DNA of 64,000 bases from Agrobacterium cavarae. Its GTDB lineage: Bacteria; Pseudomonadota; Alphaproteobacteria; Rhizobiales; Rhizobiaceae. The translations under genes were made by a program, and so were the position numbers. A model generated the notes under the pieces. It had not been told where the DNA came from and did no database searches. It was given only the letters and a program-made list of their open reading frames with translations. The DNA lies in the NCBI RefSeq assembly GCF_004310285.1, contig NZ_SISF01000034.1, forward strand, positions 325,890 to 389,889, written 5' to 3'. This document shows, in pieces, positions 44,338 through 53,463 of this stretch (position 1 is its first letter; each line of letters starts with the position of its first letter).

Positions 44338-45888
44338 ATGACAGACAAGACCCCTTTTTACATCACCACCGCGATTTCCTACCCAAACGGCAAGCCGCAT
44401 ATCGGCCATGCCTATGAGCTGATCGCGACGGATGCCATGGCGCGGTTTCAGCGTTTGGATGGGCGGGATGTGTTCTTTCTGACGGGTACTGACGAGCACG
44501 GGCAGAAGATGCAGCAGACGGCGCGCGCGGAAGGCATTTCGCCGGAAGAACTGGCGCAGCGCAATTCCGATCAGTTTCGCGAAATGGGCAAGCTGTTGAA
44601 TGCCTCCAACGACGATTTCATCCGTACCACGGAAGAGCGTCACCACGAGACGTCGCGCAACATCTGGAACCTGATGTCAAATGCCGGTGACATCTACAAG
44701 GATAGCTACGCGGGATGGTACTCGGTCCGCGACGAGGCCTATTACGCCGAGGACGAAACCGAGGTGCGCGCCGATGGCGTTCGTTACGGGCCGCAAGGCA
44801 CGCCGGTGGAGTGGGTCGAGGAGGAAAGCTACTTCTTCAAGCTCTCCGAGTACCAGGATAAGCTTTTGAAGCACTATGAGGAGAATCCCGATTTCATTGG
44901 TCCGGCGGAGCGCCGCAATGAAATCATCTCCTTCGTCAAATCGGGTCTAAAGGATCTTTCCGTTTCGCGCACGACCTTCGACTGGGGCATCAAGGTGCCG
45001 GACGATCCGAAGCATGTGATGTATGTGTGGGTGGATGCGCTGACCAACTACATTACCGCGACCGGCTATATTGAAGACAAAAATGGCCCCCGGGCAAAAT
45101 ACTGGCCCGCTGACGTGCACATCATCGGCAAGGATATTATCCGCTTCCACGCCGTTTACTGGCCAGCCTTCCTGATGAGCGCGGGGCTGCCGCTGCCAAA
45201 GCGGGTCTACGCGCATGGCTTCCTGCTCAACAAGGGCGAGAAGATGTCGAAGTCGCTCGGCAATGTGGTCGATCCGGTCAATCTGGTGAACCATTTCGGG
45301 CTTGATCAGGTACGCTATTTCTTCCTGCGCGAAGTCTCATTCGGCCAGGATGGCAGCTACAGCGAGGAGGGGATTGCGACCCGCATCAATGCCGATTTGG
45401 CAAATGGTATCGGCAACCTCGCCAGCCGTTCGCTCTCCATGATCGTCAAGAACTGCGACGGGCAAATCCCAACACCAGGCGCTTTCACCGATGAAGACAA
45501 GGCCATGCTTGCCGCGGCCGATGCGCTTTTGGCGAGCTGCCGCGACGAGATGAACAAGCAGATGATCCACAAGGCGCTGGCCTCGATCATCGCTGTCGTC
45601 TCCGAAACGGACCGCTATTTCGCCAGCCAGGAACCATGGGCGCTAAAGAAGACCGATCCGGAGCGGATGGGCACCGTGCTTTATGTGACGGCGGAAGTCG
45701 TGCGCCAGATCGGCATTTTGCTGCAGCCCTTCATGCCGGTCTCCTGCGAGAAGCTTCTCGATCTCGTGGCTTCACCTGCCGACAAGCGGGATTTTGCGGC
45801 GCTTGGAGAAGCTGGCCGTCTGGTGCCCGGTACGCCGCTTGAGGCGCCAAAGCCGGTCTTCCCGCGTTATGTGGCCCCGGAGGCGTGA
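44338..45888 (+). CDS. metG: methionine-tRNA ligase
   Basis: Class I aminoacyl-tRNA synthetase of 516 aa with the signature PHIGH (near residue 20) and the KMSKS loop in NKGEKMSKSLGNV. There is no CxxC zinc knuckle in the connective domain and no C-terminal tRNA-binding (EMAP-like) domain, so it is the short type. It begins ATG 44338 and is followed without a gap by tatD. Confidence 0.96.
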   Translation: MTDKTPFYITTAISYPNGKPHIGHAYELIATDAMARFQRLDGRDVFFLTGTDEHGQKMQQTARAEGISPEELAQRNSDQFREMGKLLNASNDDFIRTTEERHHETSRNIWNLMSNAGDIYKDSYAGWYSVRDEAYYAEDETEVRADGVRYGPQGTPVEWVEEESYFFKLSEYQDKLLKHYEENPDFIGPAERRNEIISFVKSGLKDLSVSRTTFDWGIKVPDDPKHVMYVWVDALTNYITATGYIEDKNGPRAKYWPADVHIIGKDIIRFHAVYWPAFLMSAGLPLPKRVYAHGFLLNKGEKMSKSLGNVVDPVNLVNHFGLDQVRYFFLREVSFGQDGSYSEEGIATRINADLANGIGNLASRSLSMIVKNCDGQIPTPGAFTDEDKAMLAAADALLASCRDEMNKQMIHKALASIIAVVSETDRYFASQEPWALKKTDPERMGTVLYVTAEVVRQIGILLQPFMPVSCEKLLDLVASPADKRDFAALGEAGRLVPGTPLEAPKPVFPRYVAPEA

Positions 45889-45896
45889 AGCACAGC

Positions 45897-46679
45897 ATGC
45901 TGATCGATACCCATTGCCATCTGGACTTTGCCGATTTTGATGCGGAGCGTGACGACATCATCGCGCGCGCCCATGCGTCGGGCGTCGCCCAGATGGTGAC
46001 GATCTCCACCCGTGTTCGGCGTCTGCCGGAACTGCTTAAGATCGTAGACACCTATCCGTCCGTTTTCTGCTCGGTCGGTACGCATCCGAACAATGCCGAC
46101 GAAGAGTTGGATATTTCAACGGACGACCTCGTGCGGCTTGCCAACAGCCATGACAAGATCGTGGCGATCGGCGAGGCGGGTCTGGATTACTTCTATGATA
46201 CGCAGAAGCCGGAAGACCAGAAAACCGGCCTGCGGCGCCACATCGAAGCGGCGCGCATCACCAAGCTTCCGCTCGTCATTCACAGCCGCAGCGCCGATGA
46301 TGACATGATCGCAATCTTGCGCGAGGAGAGCGGGAAGGGGACCTTCCCCTTCATTCTCCATTGCTTCTCAGCAGGTCCCGATCTTGCAAAGGCTGGTGTC
46401 GAGCTTGGCGGCTACGTGTCCTTCTCCGGCATTCTGACCTTTCCGAAGTCGCAGGACATCCGCGATATCGCCGCGACAGTTCCCCTCGAACGGCTGCTGG
46501 TGGAAACGGATGCGCCGTATCTTGCACCGAAGCGCTGGCGTGGGAAGCGCAACGAGCCATCCTACGTCGTTAACACGGCTGAGGTACTGGCCGAGGTTCA
46601 CGGCCTCTCCTACGAGAAAATGGCCGAGATCACCACCGACAATGCGTTCCGCTGTTTTTCGAAAATGACAAAGGTCTGA
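45897..46679 (+). CDS. tatD: TatD family metal-dependent hydrolase
   Basis: Protein of 260 aa with a TIM-barrel amidohydrolase pattern: MLIDTHCHLDF (metal ligands H-x-H), GEAGLDYFY (Glu), LVIHSRSA (His), ILHCFSAG (His) and LVETDAPYLAP (Asp). TatD proteins act as 3'-5' DNA exonucleases or deoxyribonucleases. I chose ATG 45897; a GTG at 45885 overlapping the metG stop is an alternative. The gene order holB-metG-tatD-MBL is conserved in many alphaproteobacteria. Confidence 0.93.
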   Translation: MLIDTHCHLDFADFDAERDDIIARAHASGVAQMVTISTRVRRLPELLKIVDTYPSVFCSVGTHPNNADEELDISTDDLVRLANSHDKIVAIGEAGLDYFYDTQKPEDQKTGLRRHIEAARITKLPLVIHSRSADDDMIAILREESGKGTFPFILHCFSAGPDLAKAGVELGGYVSFSGILTFPKSQDIRDIAATVPLERLLVETDAPYLAPKRWRGKRNEPSYVVNTAEVLAEVHGLSYEKMAEITTDNAFRCFSKMTKV

Positions 46680-46682
46680 TCC

Positions 46683-47513
46683 TTGGCATTATACCGGCGT
46701 CGCTTCACCATTCTTGGCTGCTCGTCTTCTCCTGGCGTTCCGCGCATCAATGGAGACTGGGGTGCCTGCGACCCGACCAACCCGAAAAACAGACGCACCC
46801 GTGCCGCGTTCCTGATCGAGCAGATCGCGCCAGACGGCGGTGTAACGACGGTCGTTGTCGATACCGGTCCGGATTTTCGCGAGCAAATGATTGCTGCCGG
46901 GGTCAAGACGATCGACGCCGTGATTTACACCCATCATCACGCAGATCATCTGCACGGAATCGATGACCTACGTGGTTACTTCATCACCTCTGGAAGCCGG
47001 ATACCGATCTATGCCGAGCCGGACACGATGCAACGCATTCGCGACGGTTTTCCTTACTGTCTTGAGACGCCCGTCGGCAGCAACTATCCGCCGATCATTG
47101 AACCCCATCTGATCGAGGATCTGGATCAGGACATCGTCATCGACGGCGAGGGTGGTCGTCTGCGGATCATGCCGCACCTGCAGCAACATGGCGATATCGT
47201 CTCGCTTGGATTTCGCATCGGGGATGTAGCCTACTGCACTGATGTCAGTGATTTTCCACCAGAATCCGTGGCAAAACTTCAAAATCTCGACACGATTGTC
47301 ATCGACACGTTGCAGTATCGCTATCACCCCAGCCATCTTTCGCTTGAGCAGTCGCTCGCATGGATCGAAAAGCTTGGCGCCAAGCACGCGATATTGACGC
47401 ATATGCACACGCCGCTGGATTATGAAACCGTCTTGCGGGAAACGCCGGACTATGTCGAACCCGGCTATGATCAGATGCGTTTCGAAGTGGAATTGGCGGA
47501 CGAGCGCCTATAG
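46683..47513 (+). CDS. MBL-fold metallohydrolase (PhnP-like)
   Basis: Protein of 276 aa of the metallo-beta-lactamase fold, with THHHADHLHGIDDLR (metal ligands), LQQHGDIVSLGF, AYCTDVSDFP and HAILTHMH. The N-terminus FTILGCSSSPGVPR resembles PhnP-type cyclic phosphodiesterases, but there is no phn operon here. It starts at TTG 46683, three bases after the tatD stop. Confidence 0.85.
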   Translation: MALYRRRFTILGCSSSPGVPRINGDWGACDPTNPKNRRTRAAFLIEQIAPDGGVTTVVVDTGPDFREQMIAAGVKTIDAVIYTHHHADHLHGIDDLRGYFITSGSRIPIYAEPDTMQRIRDGFPYCLETPVGSNYPPIIEPHLIEDLDQDIVIDGEGGRLRIMPHLQQHGDIVSLGFRIGDVAYCTDVSDFPPESVAKLQNLDTIVIDTLQYRYHPSHLSLEQSLAWIEKLGAKHAILTHMHTPLDYETVLRETPDYVEPGYDQMRFEVELADERL

Positions 47514-47531
47514 CTGCAACAGAGGAATGCA

Positions 47532-49313
47532 ATGTCGACCAAGCCCTTCCGCGCCCCCAGCATGGCGAGCTTTTTCGACAATATCCGCAGCGGTCGACTG
47601 CGTGCTCTGTTCCGTCGCGGCGAACTTGCGCTCGTCATTCTCGCGATCCTCGTTGGTGCCGCCGCAGGGCTTCTCGTTGCTTTGATTGGCGCGCTGAGCA
47701 CGGCGCTTCACGTTTTCGTCTTCGGGGTCGAGAGGCTGAGCAGCAGCAATCTCACCGGTTGGATCGTGCTGGCCGGGCCAGTGGTTGGCGGTGTCGTTCT
47801 CGGCTTGATCCTCTTCATTCTCTCCCGAACCCGCAAAAAGCCGATGGTCGACCCGATCGAGGCCAATGCGCTGCATGGCGGGCGTCTGTCTTTGACCGAC
47901 AGTATCATCGTCTGCGTGCAGAACATCGTTTCCAACGGCTTTGGCGCCTCTGTCGGCCTTGAGGCCGGCTATACGCAGGTCGCCAGTGGCGTCGCGTCGA
48001 AGCTCGGTCTTAATCTGAAGCTGAGGCGAGGGGACATGCGCATCCTTGTGGGCTGCGGCGCCGCCGGCGCTATTGCTGCCGCCTTCAACGCGCCATTGAC
48101 GGGGACGTTCTACGCCATCGAGTTGATCATTGGCACCTATACGATTGTCACACTTGCACCGCTGATCGTCTCAGCGTTGGTGGCGAACATCGTGGCAGGT
48201 CTGGTTTCGCATCATGGGATCAATATCGATGTTGTCGGCTCCAGTACGGTGACGCCGACGGACTATGTGCCCGCCATCTTCCTCGGCGTCGTGTGCGCAG
48301 GCATCGGCATCGTTCTGATGCAGGCCGTATCCTTCATCGAGGAGACCGCACGCAAAAGCGCCATTCCACTTTGGCTTCGTCCAACACTCGGTGGTCTCGT
48401 CGTTGGCGCATTGGCACTGATTTCACCGCAGGTGCTGTCCAGCGGCCATGGCGCGCTGCATCTCAATCTCGATGCGAATATTACACTGTTTGGCCTTGTG
48501 GGGCTGTTTCTGCTCAAGGCGACGGCCAGTGCGGTCTCCATCGGATCGAGCTTCCGTGGCGGCCTGTTTTTCGCGTCGCTGTTCATGGGCTCGCTACTGG
48601 GCAAAATTTTTGCGATCTGCGCACCATATATCGGCTATGGCGCCACGCAACCGGTCGTCTACGCCGTTATCGGCATGAGCGCCTTTGCTGCCGCTATCAT
48701 CGGTGGCCCTTTGACCATGACGTTTCTTGCCCTGGAGCTGACCGGTGACTTCCAGATCACCGCGCTTGTGCTGGCCGCCGTCATCACCACATCGCTCGTG
48801 GTGCGCACCACCTTCGGCTATTCCTTCGCCACATGGCGTTTTCACCTTCGCGGAGAAAGCATCCGCAGCGCGCATGACATCGGCTGGATCCGCGACCTGA
48901 CCGTTGGCAAGATGATGCGTGCCGATATCCGCAAAGCCAACCTCAGCATGGGCCTTGAAGCCTTCAAGGAAAAGTTTCCGCTCGGCTCGACCCAACGCGT
49001 CATCATGACCCACGACGACGGGCGCTATGCCGGCATGATTCTTGTGCCGGAAATCTACGCCGACCCGATGGAGCGCGACGCTTCGAAGATCGGACTCGAA
49101 ACATATCTGCATTACAAGAACGACGTGCTGCTTCCGACCATGAACGCGCGCCAAGCCGCGGCCGCCTTCGACAACACCGAAAGCGAAGCACTGGCCGTCG
49201 TCAACGACAAGGTGGAAAACCGGCCGGTGGGACTGCTGACTGAAAGCCACACGTTACGCCGCTACAGCGAAGAACTGGAGATGCGACGCCGCGAAGCTTC
49301 GGGTGAGATTTGA
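47532..49313 (+). CDS. ClC-type chloride channel/transporter with CBS pair
   Basis: Membrane protein of 593 aa with about ten hydrophobic segments. The gating region GFGASVGLEAGYTQ retains the glutamate (Glu144) that corresponds to the gating Glu of ClC transporters. GCGAAGAIAAAFNAPLTG follows the usual pattern, but the first anion motif (GSGIP in E. coli) is replaced by ANALHGGRLS. The C-terminal 140 residues contain a CBS pair. It may carry chloride or another anion. GAGG precedes the ATG. Confidence 0.87.
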   Translation: MSTKPFRAPSMASFFDNIRSGRLRALFRRGELALVILAILVGAAAGLLVALIGALSTALHVFVFGVERLSSSNLTGWIVLAGPVVGGVVLGLILFILSRTRKKPMVDPIEANALHGGRLSLTDSIIVCVQNIVSNGFGASVGLEAGYTQVASGVASKLGLNLKLRRGDMRILVGCGAAGAIAAAFNAPLTGTFYAIELIIGTYTIVTLAPLIVSALVANIVAGLVSHHGINIDVVGSSTVTPTDYVPAIFLGVVCAGIGIVLMQAVSFIEETARKSAIPLWLRPTLGGLVVGALALISPQVLSSGHGALHLNLDANITLFGLVGLFLLKATASAVSIGSSFRGGLFFASLFMGSLLGKIFAICAPYIGYGATQPVVYAVIGMSAFAAAIIGGPLTMTFLALELTGDFQITALVLAAVITTSLVVRTTFGYSFATWRFHLRGESIRSAHDIGWIRDLTVGKMMRADIRKANLSMGLEAFKEKFPLGSTQRVIMTHDDGRYAGMILVPEIYADPMERDASKIGLETYLHYKNDVLLPTMNARQAAAAFDNTESEALAVVNDKVENRPVGLLTESHTLRRYSEELEMRRREASGEI

Positions 49314-49698
49314 GGAGCATCTGTCGTTATTTAGGCAAAATCTCACGCTTACCGGCCCATCATATCAAATTAGTTCCATAATATATATTATGCGATCTAC
49401 GTACATAGCCGGGAGGCTCAATCTTCCTGTTTCTGCAAAGTTGGAATGTCACACTCCCCCGTCTGGTTGGATTTTCGGGCGATTGCAGGCGGGATGATTA
49501 TGATGAGCGAGTGCGGCTCAAACGCAGAAGCGTGCCATCGGCTATAGGGACTGCCACCAAATAAAATTCATCTCAGACGCTGAATTTTCGTTTCTTTTCA
49601 TGTCCGTATTGTGGATATCTATTCCCATTCAATAATTTGATACGAAGCGATTTACATCTATATTGCACGCTGAGGTAGTTCATGTCGGAAGTGATACG
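49314..49698. other. AT-rich non-coding interval
   Basis: About 385 bp, visibly richer in A and T than the rest of the window, with no convincing gene. It presumably contains the promoter of the small lipoprotein at 49699. I see no terminator for the ClC gene. Confidence 0.4.
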
Positions 49699-49980
49699 AT
49701 GAAAAATTTATTATTACTTGGCCTCACCACATCAATTCTCTGTAGTTGCGTGTCTCAGGAGCAACTTAAAAGCGAAAGATTTATCGGCCTGGTCGATGGT
49801 AGAAAAAGCTATCGATTTTGGATGTATAAAGACTACCAGCTCGAGGGGTGGGGGAAAATGCTCTGTAGCGGCGGGGAGTGGGATGAGGTTAAACGCGAGC
49901 GCGGCGAGCGCGATTTATATTTCGCCCAAGGGGTTCCGATTGGGAATACGCGCATTTACGTGACCATAGTGTGTAAATAG
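49699..49980 (+). CDS. small lipoprotein in AT-rich context
   Basis: Protein of 93 aa with a lipoprotein signal (MKNLLLLGLTTSILCSC, lipobox LCSC). The mature part is basic and aromatic (FIGLVDGRKSYRFWMYKDY) with two more cysteines. GGAAGTG precedes ATG 49699. The AT-rich codons and flanks differ from the neighbouring genes and suggest acquisition from elsewhere. No family recognised. Confidence 0.6.
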   Translation: MKNLLLLGLTTSILCSCVSQEQLKSERFIGLVDGRKSYRFWMYKDYQLEGWGKMLCSGGEWDEVKRERGERDLYFAQGVPIGNTRIYVTIVCK

Positions 49981-50009
49981 TTTGTCGCTCGCTGCGTTCA
50001 CGAAACAAC

Positions 50010-51023
50010 TCAATCATGCTGTCCCTCAGCCCCTCGCCTCGCCCTGGCACTCGATGGCGTTTCACCAAATGCCGCCTTGAAAGACTTGGTGAAATGCGAC
50101 GGATTGACGTATCCGACGTCGAAGGCGACCTCGGTGATTTCGCGGTCTGTGTTCGTCAGAAGCTCAAAGGCTCGCTCGAGCCGCAGTTGGCGGTAAGCCG
50201 CTGCTGGCGGCATTCCTATGGTTATCTCAAAGAGACGCTCCAATTGTCTGCGGGAGAGACCGACGGACTTGGCGAGCCGTTCGGTGTTTATATCGCCGGA
50301 GAGATGTTGCTCCATCGTAATCAGTGAAGCGAGGACACGCGGCTCCTTGACCTGCATCTTTAGGGGCTGACGAGATTGCGGCGCGTTTGAGCTTCGCACC
50401 CTATCCATCTGGAGAACCTCCAGTGCATTGCGGGCGGCGTCGCGGCCGATGTGACGCTCGACGATGACGTTTGCCAAATCTGCGGAGCTGCTACCGCCAG
50501 CACAAGATCCTCTTCGACCTTCAAGATGAAACAAGCGATCGGGTCGCACGATGAGATGCGGGAAACGCTCCTGAAATGCCTGATAATGGAGCCAGCTGAC
50601 GCAGACTTCGTGGCCGTCAAGCAGCCCTGCTTCGGCCAGAATGAAAGAACCAGTGCAAACACCGATCATTCTCACGCCCTTGGCTGCTGCAGATTTCAGG
50701 AAGGTCATGGTGGCGTGATCGACGGGTTCGGGCACGCGTAGCAAGCCGCCCACCACGACGATGTAATCAAAGTTGGACGGGTCGATGAAGTCACTTGTCG
50801 GTGCGATCTGGACACCGCAGCTTGACGTAATGAGATGCCGGGTACTCCCAAGCACGTGCCAGTCGGCAAAGACGCGGCCAGAGTGGTCTGTTTCGTCGCT
50901 TGCCAACCGCAGCGTGTCGATGAACAATGCAAATGGTGAAAGCGTGAAGGATTTGGCCAGAACAAAGCCCACCTTCAACCGCTTCGCTGGCAAATTATCT
51001 TGACGATTTGGGAGGTGTTTCAT
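50010..51023 (-). CDS. GlxA family AraC-type transcriptional regulator
   Basis: Regulator of 337 aa. The N-terminal DJ-1/PfpI-like domain (about 16-200) has GVCTGSFILAEAGLLDG at the nucleophile elbow, but works as a sensor in this family. The C-terminal AraC domain contains two helix-turn-helices (LAKSVGLSRRQLERLF; ITEVAFDVGYVNPSHFTKSFKAAFG). AGGATCAAAG precedes the ATG. It lies immediately upstream of no target on its own strand, but next to two oxidoreductase genes it may control. Confidence 0.9.
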   Translation of the reverse strand: MKHLPNRQDNLPAKRLKVGFVLAKSFTLSPFALFIDTLRLASDETDHSGRVFADWHVLGSTRHLITSSCGVQIAPTSDFIDPSNFDYIVVVGGLLRVPEPVDHATMTFLKSAAAKGVRMIGVCTGSFILAEAGLLDGHEVCVSWLHYQAFQERFPHLIVRPDRLFHLEGRRGSCAGGSSSADLANVIVERHIGRDAARNALEVLQMDRVRSSNAPQSRQPLKMQVKEPRVLASLITMEQHLSGDINTERLAKSVGLSRRQLERLFEITIGMPPAAAYRQLRLERAFELLTNTDREITEVAFDVGYVNPSHFTKSFKAAFGETPSSARARRGAEGQHD

Positions 51024-51163
51024 CTTTGATCCTCCAAAATCTTGTCACATGATCTGAAAGGCCCGTGCAAGCAAATAGTGATGCTGCGCAAGGCGCGGGG
51101 CTGCCAACGGGACAGAGTTGCTTTGGCGCTGCATGCCGGGGCGCACGGTGCCAGAACGGGCTG

Positions 51164-52180
51164 TCATTCGGCAATCTTGACCAGCAGCTTGCCAAAATTG
51201 CCGCCGGAAAGCATGGCGATGAAGGCTTCAGGCGCCTTCTCCAGGCCCTCCACAATGTCTTCACGGTAATGGATGTCGCCAGCGGCCACACGAGGACCGA
51301 TCTCAGCCAGAAACTCGTCGAAATGGTCTTTCGCGAATTCGATCTGAATGAAGCCGCGCACGAGGATGCTCTGGCGAAGGATGGTCGACATTGTCGCCGG
51401 GAGGCGATCCCTATCGCCAGCGCCGGCGCCATTATAATGTGCGACGAGCCCGCAGACAGGCACACGCGCAAACTGGTTGAGAAGCGGAAGGACGCCGTCC
51501 CAGACACGACCGCCGACATTTTCGAAGTAGACATCAATGCCATCGGGGCAAGCGGCTTTCAGGTCCGATTCGAAGTTCTCCGAACGGTGATCGACAACAG
51601 CGTCAAACCCAAGCTCGTTTTTCACGAATGCGCACTTCTCCTTGCCGCCAGCGATACCGACGGCGCGGGCACCGGCAAGCTTTGCCAATTGTCCGACCAT
51701 CGAGCCCACCGGTCCCGACGCTGCTGCAACGGCGACTGTTTCACCTGCCTTGGGCTGGCCAATGAACTTCAGTCCGGCCCATGCGGTGAAGCCTGGCATA
51801 CCGAGTGCGCCCAACGATGTGGTGATCGGCGCGCCGTGGGTTTCGACGCGACGGAGTTGGTCGCCATTGATGACCGCATGACTGCTCCAGCCTGTCCTGC
51901 CGCGGACGATGTCTCCCGGTGAAAAGTCGTTGTGTCTGGATTTGACGACCTCGGAGATCGCCTCTCCCTCCATGACGCCGCCGACGGGAACCGGTGCTGC
52001 ATAGGATTTCGCGTCGCTCATGCGACCACGCATATAGGGATCGAGGGAGAGATAGAGAGCCTTGACGGTGACGTCCCCCTCGCCTGCCTCGGGAAGTTCA
52101 AACGCCTCGGTGCGGAAATTATCAGATCCTGGTTGCCCAGCGGGTCTGCTTGCGAGAACGATACGGCGTGCAGAAGTCAT
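51164..52180 (-). CDS. NADP-dependent medium-chain oxidoreductase (alkenal/quinone reductase type)
   Basis: Enzyme of 338 aa of the zinc-free medium-chain dehydrogenase group. It has SLDPYMRGRMSD at the N-terminal domain, the nucleotide-binding Rossmann motif AAASGPVGSMVGQLAK, and FENVGGRVWDGVL, the pattern of 2-alkenal/prostaglandin reductase-like proteins. The probable role is reducing reactive alkenals. GAGGAG precedes ATG 52180. Its expression may respond to the GlxA-type regulator nearby. Confidence 0.88.
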   Translation of the reverse strand: MTSARRIVLASRPAGQPGSDNFRTEAFELPEAGEGDVTVKALYLSLDPYMRGRMSDAKSYAAPVPVGGVMEGEAISEVVKSRHNDFSPGDIVRGRTGWSSHAVINGDQLRRVETHGAPITTSLGALGMPGFTAWAGLKFIGQPKAGETVAVAAASGPVGSMVGQLAKLAGARAVGIAGGKEKCAFVKNELGFDAVVDHRSENFESDLKAACPDGIDVYFENVGGRVWDGVLPLLNQFARVPVCGLVAHYNGAGAGDRDRLPATMSTILRQSILVRGFIQIEFAKDHFDEFLAEIGPRVAAGDIHYREDIVEGLEKAPEAFIAMLSGGNFGKLLVKIAE

Positions 52181-52269
52181 CTGATGCTCCTCTTGTTCAG
52201 CATCAGACTTATCTAGGAAGCCCTGCAGCGTTTCCAAGTCGGGGCATAGCGAGCGAGCCCTGCGATTGC

Positions 52270-52476
52270 TCAAGATTGGCGCAGCGCACGCCAGATGGTT
52301 CTGCAGAGTGGGATCGCCAAGAGGACGCCGATCGTCGCCATAACTCCTGCGAGAACCATCGCAAACTTTGCGTCGTAACAGTCGTTTCCATCGGGGCACT
52401 GAGATAGCGCCGCAGAGTTAGCCCATAGTAAAATGGGCGGGATCGGATCGAACTCAAGCGCCGACACAAGAGACAA
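52270..52476 (-). CDS. possible small membrane protein
   Basis: Open frame of up to 68 aa between the two oxidoreductase genes. It has one membrane segment (FAMVLAGVMATIGVLLAIPL) and two cysteines (CPDGNDC). The start is TTG 52476 or GTG 52467, and no strong ribosome site is visible. The hydrophobic segment and lack of overlap with a better frame favour a gene, but coding status is uncertain. Confidence 0.4.
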   Translation of the reverse strand: MSLVSALEFDPIPPILLWANSAALSQCPDGNDCYDAKFAMVLAGVMATIGVLLAIPLCRTIWRALRQS

Positions 52477-52482
52477 AAGCGG

Positions 52483-53406
52483 TTACTCCGGGACCGTAAG
52501 AACGATCTTGCCGCGGGTTCGACCGGCCTCCGATATTGCAAGGGCGTCTCGAACATCCGCAAAGGGCAAGACCGTATCGACACATGGCATGACTTTCCCG
52601 GCCTCAACCAAGCGGGCGATTTCGCCCAAACTTTCAGCATTGGAAACGGTGAAGGATCGTTTCGCACTGACGCCGTATTGCTCGGCCTCGTCCTGAGGAA
52701 ATGCCACAACGGTGATCATCTTGCCGCCCTTCTTCAGGGTTCGCAATGCCCGATGGTAAACCTCACCGCCCATCGTATCGAAAACGACATCCATGTTGGT
52801 GGCAATGTCTTCGAAGGCCTCGCGGGTATAGTCGATGAAGTGATCGGCGCCCAAGTCACGCACGAATTTTTCGTTGCGACCAGATGCGACTGCGGTCACC
52901 TGAGCGCCGCGGGCCTTGGCAAATTGAATGGCCAGAGAGCCGACGCCACCGGAGCTGTTGGTGATCAGCAGCCGTTGACCTGCCAAGAGTTTCGCCTCGT
53001 CGAACAGTGCTTGCCAGGCGGTTGTCCCGGCCAGCGGTATTGCTGCGGCTTCGACGACGCTCAAGTTTTTCGGTTTGAGCACCAAATGATCTGCCTTGAT
53101 GACAGCGTATTGCGAAAATGCGCCAGATGGCACCATACCGAGTACTGCATCGCCTTTTTGAAATTGACTGACGCCGGCGCCGCAGGTTTCTATTGTGCCA
53201 ACGACTTCGCTGCCCAGCCGTATGGGTAGCGTCATTCCCATCCGTTCACCGGCGCCACCGCGGATTTTCCAGTCGATCGGATTGACGCCCGCAGCGTGCA
53301 CCTTGACCAGCACTTCGCCCGCCGCCGGTTCTGGCCGGAGAACGTCTGTGACCTCTACGACATCGTTGGAGCCGTATTCCCGGATCAGGACAGTTTTCAT
53401 TTCCAT
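52483..53406 (-). CDS. NADP-dependent quinone oxidoreductase-like protein
   Basis: Enzyme of 307 aa of the zeta-crystallin/quinone oxidoreductase branch of medium-chain dehydrogenases. VHAAGVNPIDWKIRGG is typical of the N-terminal domain and LLITNSSGGVGSLAIQFAKARGA is the NADP-binding motif. No structural zinc cysteine cluster is present. It is divergent from an AraC-type regulator gene, the likely controller. Confidence 0.88.
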   Translation of the reverse strand: MEMKTVLIREYGSNDVVEVTDVLRPEPAAGEVLVKVHAAGVNPIDWKIRGGAGERMGMTLPIRLGSEVVGTIETCGAGVSQFQKGDAVLGMVPSGAFSQYAVIKADHLVLKPKNLSVVEAAAIPLAGTTAWQALFDEAKLLAGQRLLITNSSGGVGSLAIQFAKARGAQVTAVASGRNEKFVRDLGADHFIDYTREAFEDIATNMDVVFDTMGGEVYHRALRTLKKGGKMITVVAFPQDEAEQYGVSAKRSFTVSNAESLGEIARLVEAGKVMPCVDTVLPFADVRDALAISEAGRTRGKIVLTVPE

Positions 53407-53463
53407 CTATCAAACCTTGCCTTGATTGCCTTGTATTCCTCATGTTAGCCAACTTCTTCTTCG

